NCBI GenBank assembly: GCA_958450325.1
Contig: OY288247.1
Span: forward strand, 56,485,701-56,549,700
Direction: 5' to 3'
Origin: Agrostemma githago
Taxonomy: Eukaryota > Streptophyta > Magnoliopsida > Caryophyllales > Caryophyllaceae
Length of the DNA: 64,000 nucleotides
Below are positions 8,519-19,900 of this stretch, piece after piece (within the stretch, counting starts at the first letter, position 1; each line of letters begins with the position of its first letter). The translations under genes were made by a program, and so were the position numbers. The notes below the pieces were generated by a model. It was not told the DNA's origin, searched no databases, and saw only the letters and a list, made by a program, of their open reading frames with translations.

Positions 8519-9152
8519 TGATAAGTGTAGTTTGTAGTGCCTATTTTGCTGTGTTTTGGTCCCATTTTCCTTGCCAAATCGCTCCTTGGGAGCGGTTCAT
8601 GGGCTACTTATGCTTCCTCTAGCTCGTTTCAGGTTCCCGAGACCATTCGTGAAGAGTTGGAGCGATTCCGACTCAATACATACTGTTTTCGGAGCCAACG
8701 AAGCGAAGAAACGATCACTCGATGCCTTGGATTCGATCCCGAGACCTTGGGACCCGATCCCGAGCCCCTTAGACTCGATCCCAAGACCCGAGAGTCGATG
8801 AGAAGTCCATGTGAAGCAAGGAGGGACAAAAAGGAGCTTAAAGGAGGCCTACAAGACCCATCCCCGACGGGAAGGACCTCATCCCGTCCGGGATGAAGTG
8901 CACAAAAGAGAGGGCTGCTGTTTTGGGTCCATCCCGACCGGGATGAGCTCATCCCGACCGGGACCACCTCATCCCGACCGGGACCAACTCAACCCGACCG
9001 GGATGGCCCAGTTACAGGCCCGCGTCACTTGTTTCCTTTCCTCCACTCATTGTAACCCTATATATACCCTCCCTCTTGTAATCTAAGCTTATGTTAGACA
9101 TTACCCACAAACCCTAGCCTAGTTTAGCATAGATTAGCATAGATTAGAGTTT
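8519..9152 (+). repeat. Element A 3' LTR, truncated
   Basis: It starts TGATAAGTGTAGTTTG like the 5' LTR and stays similar for about 330 bases. It then differs strongly through the palindrome cluster (CATCCCGACCGGGATG type here, CCGTCCCGGTCGGGAC type in the 5' LTR). A TATA box lies at 9,059-9,066. After AGTTTAGCATAG it jumps into element C's LTR, so roughly 1 kb of the LTR is missing. Confidence 0.8.
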
Positions 9153-10394
9153 AGCATAGTCCGGGCTCTCGCTCCAAAACCGTCCTAGAGGTTCCTCGCT
9201 CTCGCGCAAGAACCCATCCTAGCAACATACAAGGTCACAAGAAGGAAGGCAAGAAAACATGTATTTGCAACTACAAGTCATTCAAGCATTTCATCAAACA
9301 TGATCTATGCATACAACTAAGAAGCAACCAAAACTTCCACCAACAATCTAAACAAACCCTTAATCACCCTTGAAAGCACCCCGTCCCCCTAATAGCCCTA
9401 GCAAGAGGACTACACACACATATCTAAACTAAAACTAACACAAACAAGAGAAATCAACATAAGAAGAGAAACATTCATTATGAAGATTAAACAAGGATGA
9501 ACAAACAATAGATGAAGAAGATGAAAACTTTACTAACTATGAAAGATTAAGAGAAAAGAGAGAAGAAAGATTATAACAACTAAACAAGGAAGAATGAAAG
9601 GAGAGAACTTTGAATAAAATCAACCCAAGGGATACTCAATGTTGTCAAGATAGAATAATCCACTACAACTCTTCAAGAATCCAAAGATGAAACTAGGATT
9701 AACACTAAATTAAGGAGTAATTAAGGAAAGATTAAGCTAATCTACACTAATCTAAGCTAATCTAACCTAAAGTAGTCTAGGGTTTTGTGAATGTTGTCGT
9801 GTGTTTAAAACAATACAGGAGGGGGTATATATATAGGGTTCCATAAGCAAAGGGAGGCGGAAAAGCGAAGACGAGCTGAACTGGGTCCTTCCCAGCCGGG
9901 AAGGGGATGATTTCGGTCGGGATCATGCATAATACCGGGCGGTATTATGCATAATATCGGGCGGGATTATGCTCTTCCCGGGCGGGAAGATGTCGGTCCC
10001 GGTCGGGATGATGTCGGTCTGGCCGGGATGACCCCCAAGGAAGCTGTCTTTCCTTGTCTTCTCGCCCAGGTCGAGATGGGTCCTTCCCGGGCGTGATGGG
10101 TCCTTATTTGCTCTTCCTACGATTCTTATCGATGCTCGATGCTCAGGATATCATCAAGTGGGCTCCATGGGACTTGGGATCGAGTCTAAGCCACCGAGTC
10201 ATCGTCGCTTATCATCGTTGGCTCCATATACATCGGAAACCAGTCGGAATCGTTCTATTTCTCCAAGATAGGCCTTAGGAACCTAAAACAAGCTAGAAGA
10301 AGCGTAAGTAGCCTCGAAACCGCTCTAAAGAGCGATTCCACAAGAGAAAGCGCGACCAAACACAAGAAATAAGCACTACAAAACACACTTATCA
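9153..10394 (-). repeat. Element C 3' LTR, main part
   Basis: It matches 32,856-34,091 (C's 5' LTR) almost throughout, ending ACACTTATCA next to the polypurine tract complement ACTCCCCCACAC. About 315 bases of LTR corresponding to 32,545-32,855 are missing at the left. It contains the reverse-strand TATA (about 9,826-9,834) and palindromes including arms GCATAATACCG / CGGTATTATGC at 9,927-9,950. Confidence 0.87.
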
Positions 10395-11141
10395 ACTCCC
10401 CCACACTTAACCCTTACTCGCCCTCGAGTAAGCACGAACTAACTACTAAACTAATAAAAACTAAAATATTAGCCGAGTGGGTATTAGCGCACCTTGCGCC
10501 CTTTCAACTCACGCGAGAACACTTAGAGGAAAAGTGCTCTCGGCAAGGCAAGTGAGGTCTTGCGACAAAACTGTGGATACAACCGAACACGAAAACACAT
10601 AAACACAGAAACAAAAAAACAAACAAACGATTGCATCCAAGAAGAAACAAATACCGCTTCCCTCAACAAAGCGGTGGAAGAAACACCGATTAAAGATTCA
10701 AGGCAAGTGACAACATTCCCAAGCTAGTAATATAAACCGAAATGGACAAAATCCTAATACTATGACAATAAAGCAATAAAAACGTTGGTAACTTACCTAG
10801 GTCCTCCTAACCTTCTAAGAACGTACTACGGGATGATAGGCAGGATGGAAAAAGGATGAACCACGGAGTTAGTCGATACTATAGGTAAAGTGAAATCCCG
10901 CCTCTTTTAGCGATAAGCCAAGAGGGACGTCCCATGCTCAAGAATAGCCTAACTAGTCCAAGTAAAAGGGTGGATATGGTTGCAAAGTGAGGAAATACCG
11001 ACCATTACCGCTATCATCCTTCCTAGGGACTCAGTCCTTTGGTTGGCTCTTCACGATAACAATCGGTAAAAGACTTATTTCTTAGGGGTAAGTTTTTTTT
11101 TTGTAATGATTTTCTTGGTATTTTTCTTCTTTTGTACTTTG
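10395..11141 (-). other. Element C 3' non-coding region, part nearest the 3' LTR
   Basis: Read on the minus strand this is the counterpart of about 7,820-8,518 in element A. It ends with hairpin CTTACTCG/CGAGTAAG (10,413-10,432) and the polypurine tract (10,395-10,410). Element B interrupts it at 11,147, and the sequence resumes at 28,248. There is no coding sequence. Confidence 0.75.
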
Positions 11142-11146
11142 CTTTG

Positions 11147-12333
11147 TGATAAGTGTGGTTTGTAGTGCCTATTTTGTAGTGTTTTGGTCCCATTTTCCTT
11201 GTAGAATCGCTCCTTGGGAGCGGTTTAGGGGCTTCTTATGCTTCCTTTAGTTCGTTTCAGGTTCCCGAGACCGATTTGGAAGAGTTGGAGCGATTACGAC
11301 TCTATACATTCACATTTTGGAGCCAACGAGATAAAGGAACGATGACTCGATGCTTTGGAATCGACCCCGAGACCTTGGCACCCAATCTCGAGCCTCCGAG
11401 ACCCGATCCCGAGTCCCGAGAATCGATGAGAAGTCCTTGTGAAGCAAGGAGGAACCAAAAGGGTCATATTGGAGGCCTACAAGACTCATCCCCGACGGGT
11501 ATGCACCTCATCCCGTCGGGGATGAAGTGCGCTTTTAGAGGTGTTACTGCAAGGCCGTCCCGGTCGGGACCAACCCGTCCCGGTCGGGATGATGGTTCCG
11601 TCCCGGTCGGGTTGAACCCGTCCCGATCGGGACCGTGTGCTGTAGCCCGCATTTCTTTTCTTTCTTCTCCCTTCCATTTGTAACCATATTTGTAAAGCTT
11701 ATGCACTACATTAGACATTGAACCCTAGACTACTTTAGGTTAGATTAGTTTAGATTAGTGTAGATTAGTCGGTAATTAGTAGTTAATCTTAGTTTAGTAC
11801 TTGTATTAAGGGAATTCTTCAAGATCCTTCCAAGATTGAGAACCTTGGTGGTTTGTTTTGGGTTTTCTCCATTAATGCAAGTTTCAATCTTTCATCTTCA
11901 CTAGTTTGGTACAATCTTCTTCTCCTTTTACTCTTTATCTTGTTTAATTCATCCAAGTTTGCATCTTTGATTGTTGTATTGTTCTTAGTTCATCTTTTTC
12001 ACTAGTTTCATTATGGATGTTTTGATTCTTCTTGTTCTTGTTAGTTGTAGTTTGATTATGTTAGAGTAGTGTTCTTGCTAGGGTTAGTAGGGTGATTAGG
12101 GTGTTAATTGGGTGATTAAGGGTTTGTTGGAGATGTTGGTGGAAGATTTGGGTTTCCTCTTGGGTTGATGCATATCACATGTTTGTTGGAATGCTTGAAT
12201 GACTAAGTAGGTTGGAATGCTTGTTTTTCTTGTCTTCCTTTGTCATGTGTGTCGCCGGATGGGTTCCATGAGGAACCTCTAGGTCCGTCTAAGTTAACCG
12301 GCTTGGGATTCCACGACAAAATCCCTCCCATCA
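11147..12333 (+). repeat. Element B 5' LTR (two internal deletions)
   Basis: It runs from TGATAAGTGTGG to CTCCCATCA, 1,187 bp against 1,480 bp for the 3' LTR. One deletion of about 24 bases near 11,683 removes the TATATATA present at 27,303-27,310. The other, near 12,297, removes about 265 bases. Loss of the TATA box should weaken or abolish its promoter. Confidence 0.87.
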
Positions 12334-12336
12334 ATT

Positions 12337-12355
12337 TGGCGTCGTTGCCGGGGAC
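12337..12355 (+). other. Primer binding site (tRNA-Asp type), element B
   Basis: TGGCGTCGTTGCCGGGGAC begins three bases after the LTR end. It is identical to element A's site. Confidence 0.85.
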
Positions 12356-12470
12356 GGTGCTAGTTTAGACTTTGTTTTCCTAGTTACTTGACTTTGTCTT
12401 TGTGTTTGTGTTTTTCTTTTTCTTTTTGTTACCTTGCTTCTTGTGTGTGTGTGGTTTATTTCTCTCTTGT

Positions 12471-12491
12471 CTAGTGCCCAAAAAGCACTAG
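12471..12491 (+). other. Leader hairpin CTAGTGC / GCACTAG, element B
   Basis: A perfect 7 bp stem with a 7-base loop CCAAAAA, upstream of the ORF. It is the counterpart of the hairpin at 2,285-2,307. The in-frame ATG used by element A at this place has decayed to GTG (12,533), so B's ORF starts later, at 12,588. Confidence 0.7.
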
Positions 12492-12587
12492 ACCTCTCAC
12501 GTTTGTTCTTAGTCTACAGTTTGTGCTTAGAGGTGGTGACTATCTTCTTCTTGCAACTTAGAGCCGCTTTAACGGACGATTGCTAGA

Positions 12588-13828
12588 ATGAGTGGTTTCC
12601 AACCGGGTATGAGCTACGATTTTCGAGCGAGCATGGGGTTTGATCTAAACTCCCCACACATGGAAGCCGATATGAGCTACCCCTCTTCTTCCATGAACCA
12701 AGGGTATGACATGACGTCCCCCTACCATAATCAAGCTTCTTGGGGTGATCAAGATGGGTATGATCTTCAAGAGTACGGAAACGGCTACCAACAAGTGAAC
12801 GATTACCAATCCTACGATCATGGTGACTATTACTCGAGCTATGATTGTGAACCCACCATGTTCAATCAAGATTCACCGTATGGAAGCCAATTTCCCCAAG
12901 ACCCACAATATTACCCTACACCCCAACCACAATATGAACCCTATGACCCACAACACTACCAATCACCCCAACCTTGCTACCAACAATATGATGCCCCACC
13001 CCTTGGGCATCATCAAGATTTTCAAGGAGCCTTACAAGACCCCAATGACCACCAATCGTCGAACTTGGAGTTGTATCAATCGATTCTTCAATTGCAAAAG
13101 AGCCAACAAGAAATGGCCATCCAAATGCAAAATGATCAAGATGAATTCTTGGCCCAATATCGGAAGGAAAACGAGGCGTTTGATGCTCGATTAAATGCAT
13201 TATCGGTTCAAACCGTAATGTATTTATCCCGAACATCGCAATTAGATGAAGGGTGCCCACTTGAGAGAGAGGAGCAACCTAACCATGAAGTCGCCGATGT
13301 AGTTCCCTTTGGAGGAGAGTTTTGCTTTGAAGAGCCTCAGTCGTCTACCCAAAAAGAGACGAATGAGGATATGACTCTTGGTGAAGGCATCGTTGGTGAA
13401 GAATTGGAGGAGGATAGTGAGTTGGATGGGTTGGTAGAATTTGTGAAGTTTTTGGGTGAAATTGACAATCCCGAGTTGCCCTTGTGCGATAATGCGACTA
13501 AGCATCAAGAACCCCTAGCTAGTGAACCAAGCAAGGACTTGGGAGAGATTGAAACCGCCGGTAGAAGTTTCGATCCTCTTCTCCAAGATGATGTGGGGCC
13601 TAGTGATGAAGATGGGGAACCACAACTTGAAGAAAGTGTGGGGGTGTGCATTGAGGAGATGAGGCCAAAACCGCTTTTTGTGCCTTGTTTCTTGGAGATG
13701 AAGCTTGCTTGTGATTGGAGGCGATGCCTAGGGAGGAAGAGGTCGGTGAAGCTCGTAGGATGGATAGACCCCGGAGACAACATGAATGATGACGTTGGGT
13801 CTTGGGATTCCTACTTCTTGCCTCCTCC
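12588..13828 (+). CDS. Y/Q-rich coiled-coil protein of element B (5' part, interrupted by CACTA)
   Basis: This is 413 codons plus two bases before the CACTA insertion. The frame resumes at 23,663 and ends at TGA 23,766-23,768, 448 residues in all if the CACTA and one TCC copy are ignored. Residues 1-150 are rich in Tyr, Gln, Asn, Asp and Pro (SYDHGDYYSSYD, for example), prion-like in composition. Around 160-205 lies a Q/M/K-rich coiled coil (ELYQSILQLQKSQQEMAIQM). The remainder is acidic, and the end resembles the end of element A's gag-pro. No capsid domain, zinc knuckle or protease is visible. Related but decayed copies are at 30,622-32,228 and 61,202-61,544. The start Met aligns with an internal Met of A's Gag, so this is probably a Gag derivative that lost its capsid. 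Its function is unknown. Confidence 0.7.
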
Positions 13829-13858
13829 CACTACAAAAAACTGTTTCACAGGCGACCG
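13829..13858 (+). repeat. CACTA left terminal inverted repeat
   Basis: It begins CACTACAAAAAACTG and ends CAGGCGACCG, mirrored exactly at 23,630-23,659. CACTA transposases cut at these ends. Confidence 0.93.
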
Positions 13859-14090
13859 AATATTTATCGGTCGCACAAATAAAATCTGCGACCGTTATTT
13901 AATATTGCGACTGATATTTGGTCGGAAGGGGGCGCGAAACAGTGAGGGCAAAAGGCGCGAAAATTCAGCGACCGTTTATAATTATTTGCGACCAATTTTG
14001 TGGTCGCAACATTAATATTGCGACCGAATTTGCGACCGAACGTCAGTCGGTCGTAAACTTTCACAAAATTGTTAGGGTATGCGACCATTT
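13859..14090. repeat. CACTA left subterminal GCGACCG array
   Basis: Many GCGACCG/CGGTCGC copies lie in both orientations in about 230 bp. In this superfamily, subterminal repeats bind the smaller transposon protein (TNPA-like). Confidence 0.8.
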
Positions 14091-15778
14091 CTCAGAATCA
14101 TTCATTTTCATCCCCAAAAATTACAATCCCAAAACCTTACCCCAAAAAAAGAAACCCAAAACCTTCGGTCACTCCCCGACGTTCACTCCCCGCCGGCCTG
14201 ATATCTCACCGGAGGAAGACTCGCCTCGACGTCAGCCACCCGACCTCGCCCTTTTTCAGCCACCATCTCTCCAAGTTAGGGTTTCTCAGGTGATTTAGAA
14301 TTTTCCGATTTAGTTGATTTATTTTCGATTTAGGTGATTTAGAATTTAGAATTTTCCGATTTAGTTGATTTAGTTGATTTAGGTGATAAATCTATCTGCA
14401 CTTACTAAAGGATCCTCAATTACTACTATTTTTTGTTTATGAGAAAAAATTCGTTGTTGTTGCTATAGCACAGAATATAGCAGTATTGAACTGGTGCTCA
14501 CTTTGTCTCATTACTCCTAATATATGTTTCATTTTGTGCTCTATGTTTCTGGTGTGTTTAATTCATTGGGAGTTTTCAGTTTTGTTAGATTTATCAGCGT
14601 ACTGTGAATGTAAAGGTGTAAAACTGTTTATTTTTGGTGTAATGAGAAAATGGTAAATTGGATGTGGACGGGTTTTGAATTAGACAATGAGTAATAGGGT
14701 GGAGTATATATCTAGGCAAGAATTAGAGATTTATGAATGATGGAAATGGAATGAAAGCTAAGGTTATTGTAGGTAGCTAGGTATGGAAATGGAATGGTGT
14801 AGTGTATGTCCGTCTCGTTAGAGCTGAATGCAACAAGAGATGAGTAGCCATATTAACAGCTTTGATGACATGTTTATATTATTATTATTAGTAGTAGTAG
14901 ACATGAGTAAAGAAAGCAGAAGGGGGATTTGGTGTGTAGGGGTTTGAATGAGTATCACATATCAGTGAAGTGATGTCCTTTTATACAAGGTATGTGCAGT
15001 AGAAAAACAGTGAGAAAAGTAGTAGTGCTCCGTGACCGTGCTGCATAAGTAGAGTCTCCATAGCAAAGACTTGACTTGAGGATAGAGACGAGCATATAGA
15101 GAGAGAGTTAGGTGAGTGTCAAATCCCTTGAGAATTCCAGGTCTGTCCACTTGGAGAAGATAACAACACCTTCTGCGTTCTTACTTAAAAAGCCCATAAA
15201 TTTGTACACACTGTAGTCTGTAGGATGAACTTACATTCAATATTCCACAGCTCTGCATTCAGCTCTGCTACTTACGAGTACTAGGGATAATAATGGATAC
15301 GGAGTATTCCATTGCTTAATACTCCTACATACACTTGCTAGTTGTATCATGTATCATGTATGTATAGTTTTAATTACAAGAATATGAGTGGAGACTGGAG
15401 AGGGAGAGGAAACAAATTATATTCTTCAATAACGCCAATTTTTCCTTCCAAGGAAGAATTCTATAAAATCAATATAATCCGAAGTGGGTATGTAGCAAGA
15501 AATAGATAACAATTCATTGATTGATTGAGTTGAGAGTTGAGACGGAGGGAGGGAGTAACCTGATTCTTGGTAGGTAGCATGACTAACTTGTTGACAGACC
15601 CAAATGGTTGAACTAACTGAAGCAAATCAGTCTGTAGATTCCAATAAATAAATAAAATGAAGATAACATGGAACACAAATTCTCATGACATGGGGAGGAG
15701 GTTGGTAAGTCAGTAGAGAGTAAGAAGTATTAGTACCTCAGTAATCTCTTGGCCTACATTCCGGATATGAATGACTTA
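14091..15778. other. CACTA 5' region without a supported gene
   Basis: The probable promoter and untranslated leader with a long 5' intron. A CTCAG/GTGATT donor-like site follows a proline/serine-rich short frame near 14,285. A run of GATTTAGTTGATTTA-type short repeats lies at 14,288-14,390. I see nothing else I can support. Confidence 0.4.
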
Positions 15779-16168
15779 AGGCCCTGTTCTCCTGGACTTA
15801 AACTGACTGAACTGAACTGAACTGAATGTGTCTGAACTAAACTGAACTGAACTGAATGTGTCTGAACTGAACTGAACTGAACTGAATGTGTCTGAACTGA
15901 ACTGAACTGAACTGAAAAATAAAAATAAAAATAAAAATAATTAATTCTAATATTAATAATAATAATAATAATATTAATAATAATAATAATGTTATTATTA
16001 TTAGTATAATTAATATTTATAACTTATAATAGTATAGATTCAATATTAATATTCTCACCTTCCATAATTCAATATTAAAAAAATATTACTAATATACTTT
16101 AAAAAATTTGAGTCATAATAAATGCACAGTATGTTGAAGGCCCGTGATAAATTTACTTGAATATGCCG

Positions 16169-16267
<99 letters not shown>

Positions 16268-16280
16268 GTCCGGTTTTAAA

Positions 16281-16339
<59 letters not shown>

Positions 16340-16510
16340 GTCTGAACTGAACTGAACTGAACTGAACTGAACTGAACTGAATGTGTCTGAACTGAACTGA
16401 ACTGAACTGAACTTAATGTGTCTGAACTGAACTGAACTGAACTGAAACTGTCTGAACTGAACTGAACTGAACTGAAACTGTCTGAATATAAGTCCAGGAG
16501 AACAGGGCCT
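15779..16510. mobile_element. Short TIR element (MITE-like) with CTGAA and TAA repeats
   Basis: It runs from AGGCCCTGTTCTCCTGGACTTA to its inverse ATAAGTCCAGGAGAACAGGGCCT. TA lies on both sides (15,777-15,778 and 16,511-16,512), a possible 2 bp duplication, though TAA/TTA is an alternative reading. Inside are tandem CTGAA pentamers broken by TGTGT on both sides of two (TAA)n tracts. No coding sequence is present. The long Asn-only and Tyr-only frames across it are artefacts of the microsatellite. Confidence 0.8.
16168..16340. repeat. Twin (TAA)n microsatellites
   Basis: One tract of about 32 units (about 16,168-16,264) and one of about 20 units (about 16,280-16,340), separated by AAAGTCCGGTTTTAAA. 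Confidence 0.95.
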
Positions 16511-16956
16511 TAGAGGGTTCTGCCATTCTACTGAAACAAACATACAATCACTTAAATCACACAACGAACCTCCACAAATTCTTCAACCCAGAAAAGTTAA
16601 AACCCCAATGAAAAATTCCATAGAAGTTAGTTGAACTAACCGTAATCAACAAATGAGAGAAAGATGTTTACTTACAAAAAAAGATGCTTCAAAAGGGGAG
16701 ATTTCAATCAATCAAAAGTTGTAAAACTGTAAATAGTAGTAAAACTCTCTTTTATTTTATCATCAACCGTCACATATAAGAATACACTAGGCTAAGATAC
16801 CAAATCAGTGTTGTTATTATCATATTATTATCATAAGAATATTATAAGTATTATTATCATATTCTTTTCTGTTAGTGTTGTATAAGTCTATATGTTTGTG
16901 TATGTATGTATGTATATATGTGTGTATGTTATATATATGTGTTATGTAGATTTAAA

Positions 16957-19900
16957 ATGAAGCGATTGGAACGAAAATGGATGTACGAAAGGGTGGATGC
17001 TAATAAGAAACTTAGATTGGACTATGTTAATGGTGTGGAGAATTTCGTTGAACATGCAAAAGAACAACGGGAATATCAAATAGGGAGAAAACTTAGGTGT
17101 CCATGTCAAAGTTGCAAGAATACTAAGCTTCAGAATGAGTTTGAGGTGAGAGACCATCTCTTTAGAAAAGGGTTTACTGAGGAGTACTATGATTGGGTTT
17201 GTCATGGTGAGGAATATGCGGTTGAACAAGAGGAAACAGATACGCCCAACACTTATAGGGAAATGGTCCTAGATGCTTTAGGACATAGTGTATTAGACAT
17301 CTTGGAGGAACCCCCTTTAGAAGAAACTGAAGAAATTCCAAATCCTCAAGCAAAAGTTTTTTTTGACATGTTAGACACGGCTACTAAGCCTTTGTATGAG
17401 GGAACTACTTTCTCCCTATTGAAGGCAGTGTCAAGGATAGTAAATTTGAAATGTGAGAACAACATAACACATAGAGGTGCGGATGGGGTTTCTTCTTTAC
17501 TATGGGAAGCTTTTCCAGAGAATAATATCATGACTCGAAGTTTCTATACCACTAAGAAAGTGCTTAAAGGTCTAGAACTTCCCCACCAAAAGATTCATTC
17601 ATGTCCTAGTGGATGTATGCTTTTCTGGAAACTTGATCATGCCTTGGATAAGTGTAAGAAGTGTAACGAAGATAGATACAAGTTGACTTCAACGGGGAAA
17701 CAAGTGCCTAAAAAAGTGCTAACTTATTTTCCAATTGCACCAAGGTTGCAAAGACTTTATGCAACAAAGAAAATTGCGGGGCATATGAGATGGCATTCAG
17801 AGAACAAGCGCGTTCCCGGGACAATGGCGCATCCAAGTGATGGAGAGGCTTGGAAACATTTTGATACTAGTTATCCTGAGTTTGCCGAAGAGTCTCGTAA
17901 TGTTCGACTTGGCCTTTGCACCGATGGTTTCTCACCATTTGGGCAGTTTGGGAGATCATACTCTTGTTGGCCTGTAATACTCACCCCGTACAACTTACCA
18001 CCTTGGCTTTGTTTGAAGAGACCTTTTATGTTTCTTACCTTAATTGTTCCCGGTCCTAAAAATCCAAAAGGGCATTTGGATGTCTACTTACAACCATTAG
18101 TCGATGAGTTAAAAATGTTATGGGAAGTTGGTGTCCTCACCTATGATGTGTCAAAAAAACAAAACTTTCAAATGAGAGCTTCACTTATGTGGACCATTAA
18201 CGATTTTCCCGCTTACGCCATGGTATCTGGATGGTCCACTGCTGGTTATTTTGCATGTCCATATTGCATGGACTCCAAAAAATCATTTCATCTTCCACAT
18301 GGAAACAAAATATGTTGGTTTGATTGTCACAGACAATTCTTACCTATGGATCACGTTTTTCGTGGAATGAAGACTACATTCTTGAAAGATAGAGTTGTGT
18401 TTGACACCTCTCCGCCGAGGTTGTCGGGTAATGAGTTGTGGGAACAAGTAAAACATTTTCCAACAGTGGTCAACGGTACGAGTGAAGAGTTTAAAAGACT
18501 GAAAAGATTGGAGACTGGTTGGTTCAAGCAGAGTATATTGTGGGAGCTTCCGTACTGGAAAACACTACTCATTCGGCACAATTTAGATGTTATGCACATT
18601 GAGAAGAATTTTTTCGAACAATTGATTTACACAGTAATGGACGTGAAAGACAAAACGGTTGACGGGCCAAATTCAAGAAAGGATTTACGTAAATTTTGTC
18701 AACGACCTAGTTTATATATTAGGAAATCTGGGGAGATTCCTAAAGCTCCTTACACTCTTGATAAAGCTCAAAAAAAGGTCTTGTGTGAATGGATATCGAA
18801 TTTGAAATTTCCAGATGGTTATGCCTCTGATTTGAGTAGATGTGTGGATTTAGACGGTTTGAGATTACATGGATTGAAGAGTCATGATTGTCATGTGTTT
18901 ATGGAAAGACTCTTACCTGTTGCATTAAAGAGTTTTCTCCCTGTGAACATATGGAATGCAATAACAGAGATAAGTCAATTTTTCCGAGATTTATGTGCCT
19001 CAACAATTAAACTCGAAGACATGATTCGTCTCGAACATAACATTGCCGAGATCATTTGTAAGTTGGAGAAGATCTTTCCTCCTTCTTTTTTCAACTCTAT
19101 GGAACATTTACCGGTTCACCTTCCTTATGAAGCTAAAGTTGGTGGACCTGTTCAATATAGATGGATGTATCCATTTGAGAGGTAAATAGTATGATTTTCT
19201 TTTTTTGCTACAAAATCATAGATGAATTACAATATTTATTAACAGTAGTGTTCTTGTAGGTTTCTAAACCACTTGAAGAAAAAAATAAAGAACAAAGCTC
19301 GGGTAGAAGGTTCCATATGCAATGCTTACTTAACTGAAGAGATCTCAAATTTTTGTTCTCTTTACTTTGAAGATCATGTAGACACAAAAGCAAATGATTT
19401 AGATCTTAGTATGGATAAGGACAATGACGACTCAAATTTACCTGAAGTTTTCCAAGATCATTTGGGAAGTACTTCTGGAAAATGTCGCAAGAGATACTTG
19501 GATGAGAAAGAATATCAACGTGCACATATATACGTATTATCAAATTGCGAAATTCTAAGAGAACATGAATTGTAAGTACTCCTTAATTTCTTATTAGCCT
19601 AACATTAATGGATAATTTCTCATTTTTAAGTTATTAAATTCTAAGGGAAGAAAACTTTTATGTTAAGGGAATTTGAGAAATTTATCAATCAACAACATCC
19701 TCAATTCTGTCCGGATGGTATTTGGAGTGAATTTGAAGAACAATTTCCTAAATGGTTTAAAGAGCAAGTAAGTTATTTGCAAAATTGGTCATGTAAACTA
19801 AGCTAAAATTATTTCGACATTAACTAAATTAAGTAATATATCTTTTAATAGGTAATGGCGGGGAGTAATGATGATTTGTTGCAAGCTTTAGCAATGGGTC

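Larger units (their letters stand above)
482..9152 (+). mobile_element. Element A: Athila-like LTR retrotransposon with Gag and broken protease, no RT or integrase
   Basis: Element A is inserted in the 3' LTR of element C. It consists of a 5' LTR (482-2,099), a tRNA-Asp-type primer site, a hairpin leader, a gag-pro frame (2,338-5,511), 3.0 kb of non-coding sequence, a polypurine tract and a 3' LTR (from 8,519) that breaks off near 9,152. The left flank is CCAAC (477-481). The matching right flank was lost in the deletion at 9,153, so no duplication can be shown. No reverse transcriptase, RNase H or integrase motif appears between 5,512 and 8,518. This is a Gag-only, trans-dependent element. 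Confidence 0.85.

Noticed and set aside
16055..16564. Poly-Asn and poly-Tyr frames
   Set aside because: Translation of (TAA)n. No gene evidence.
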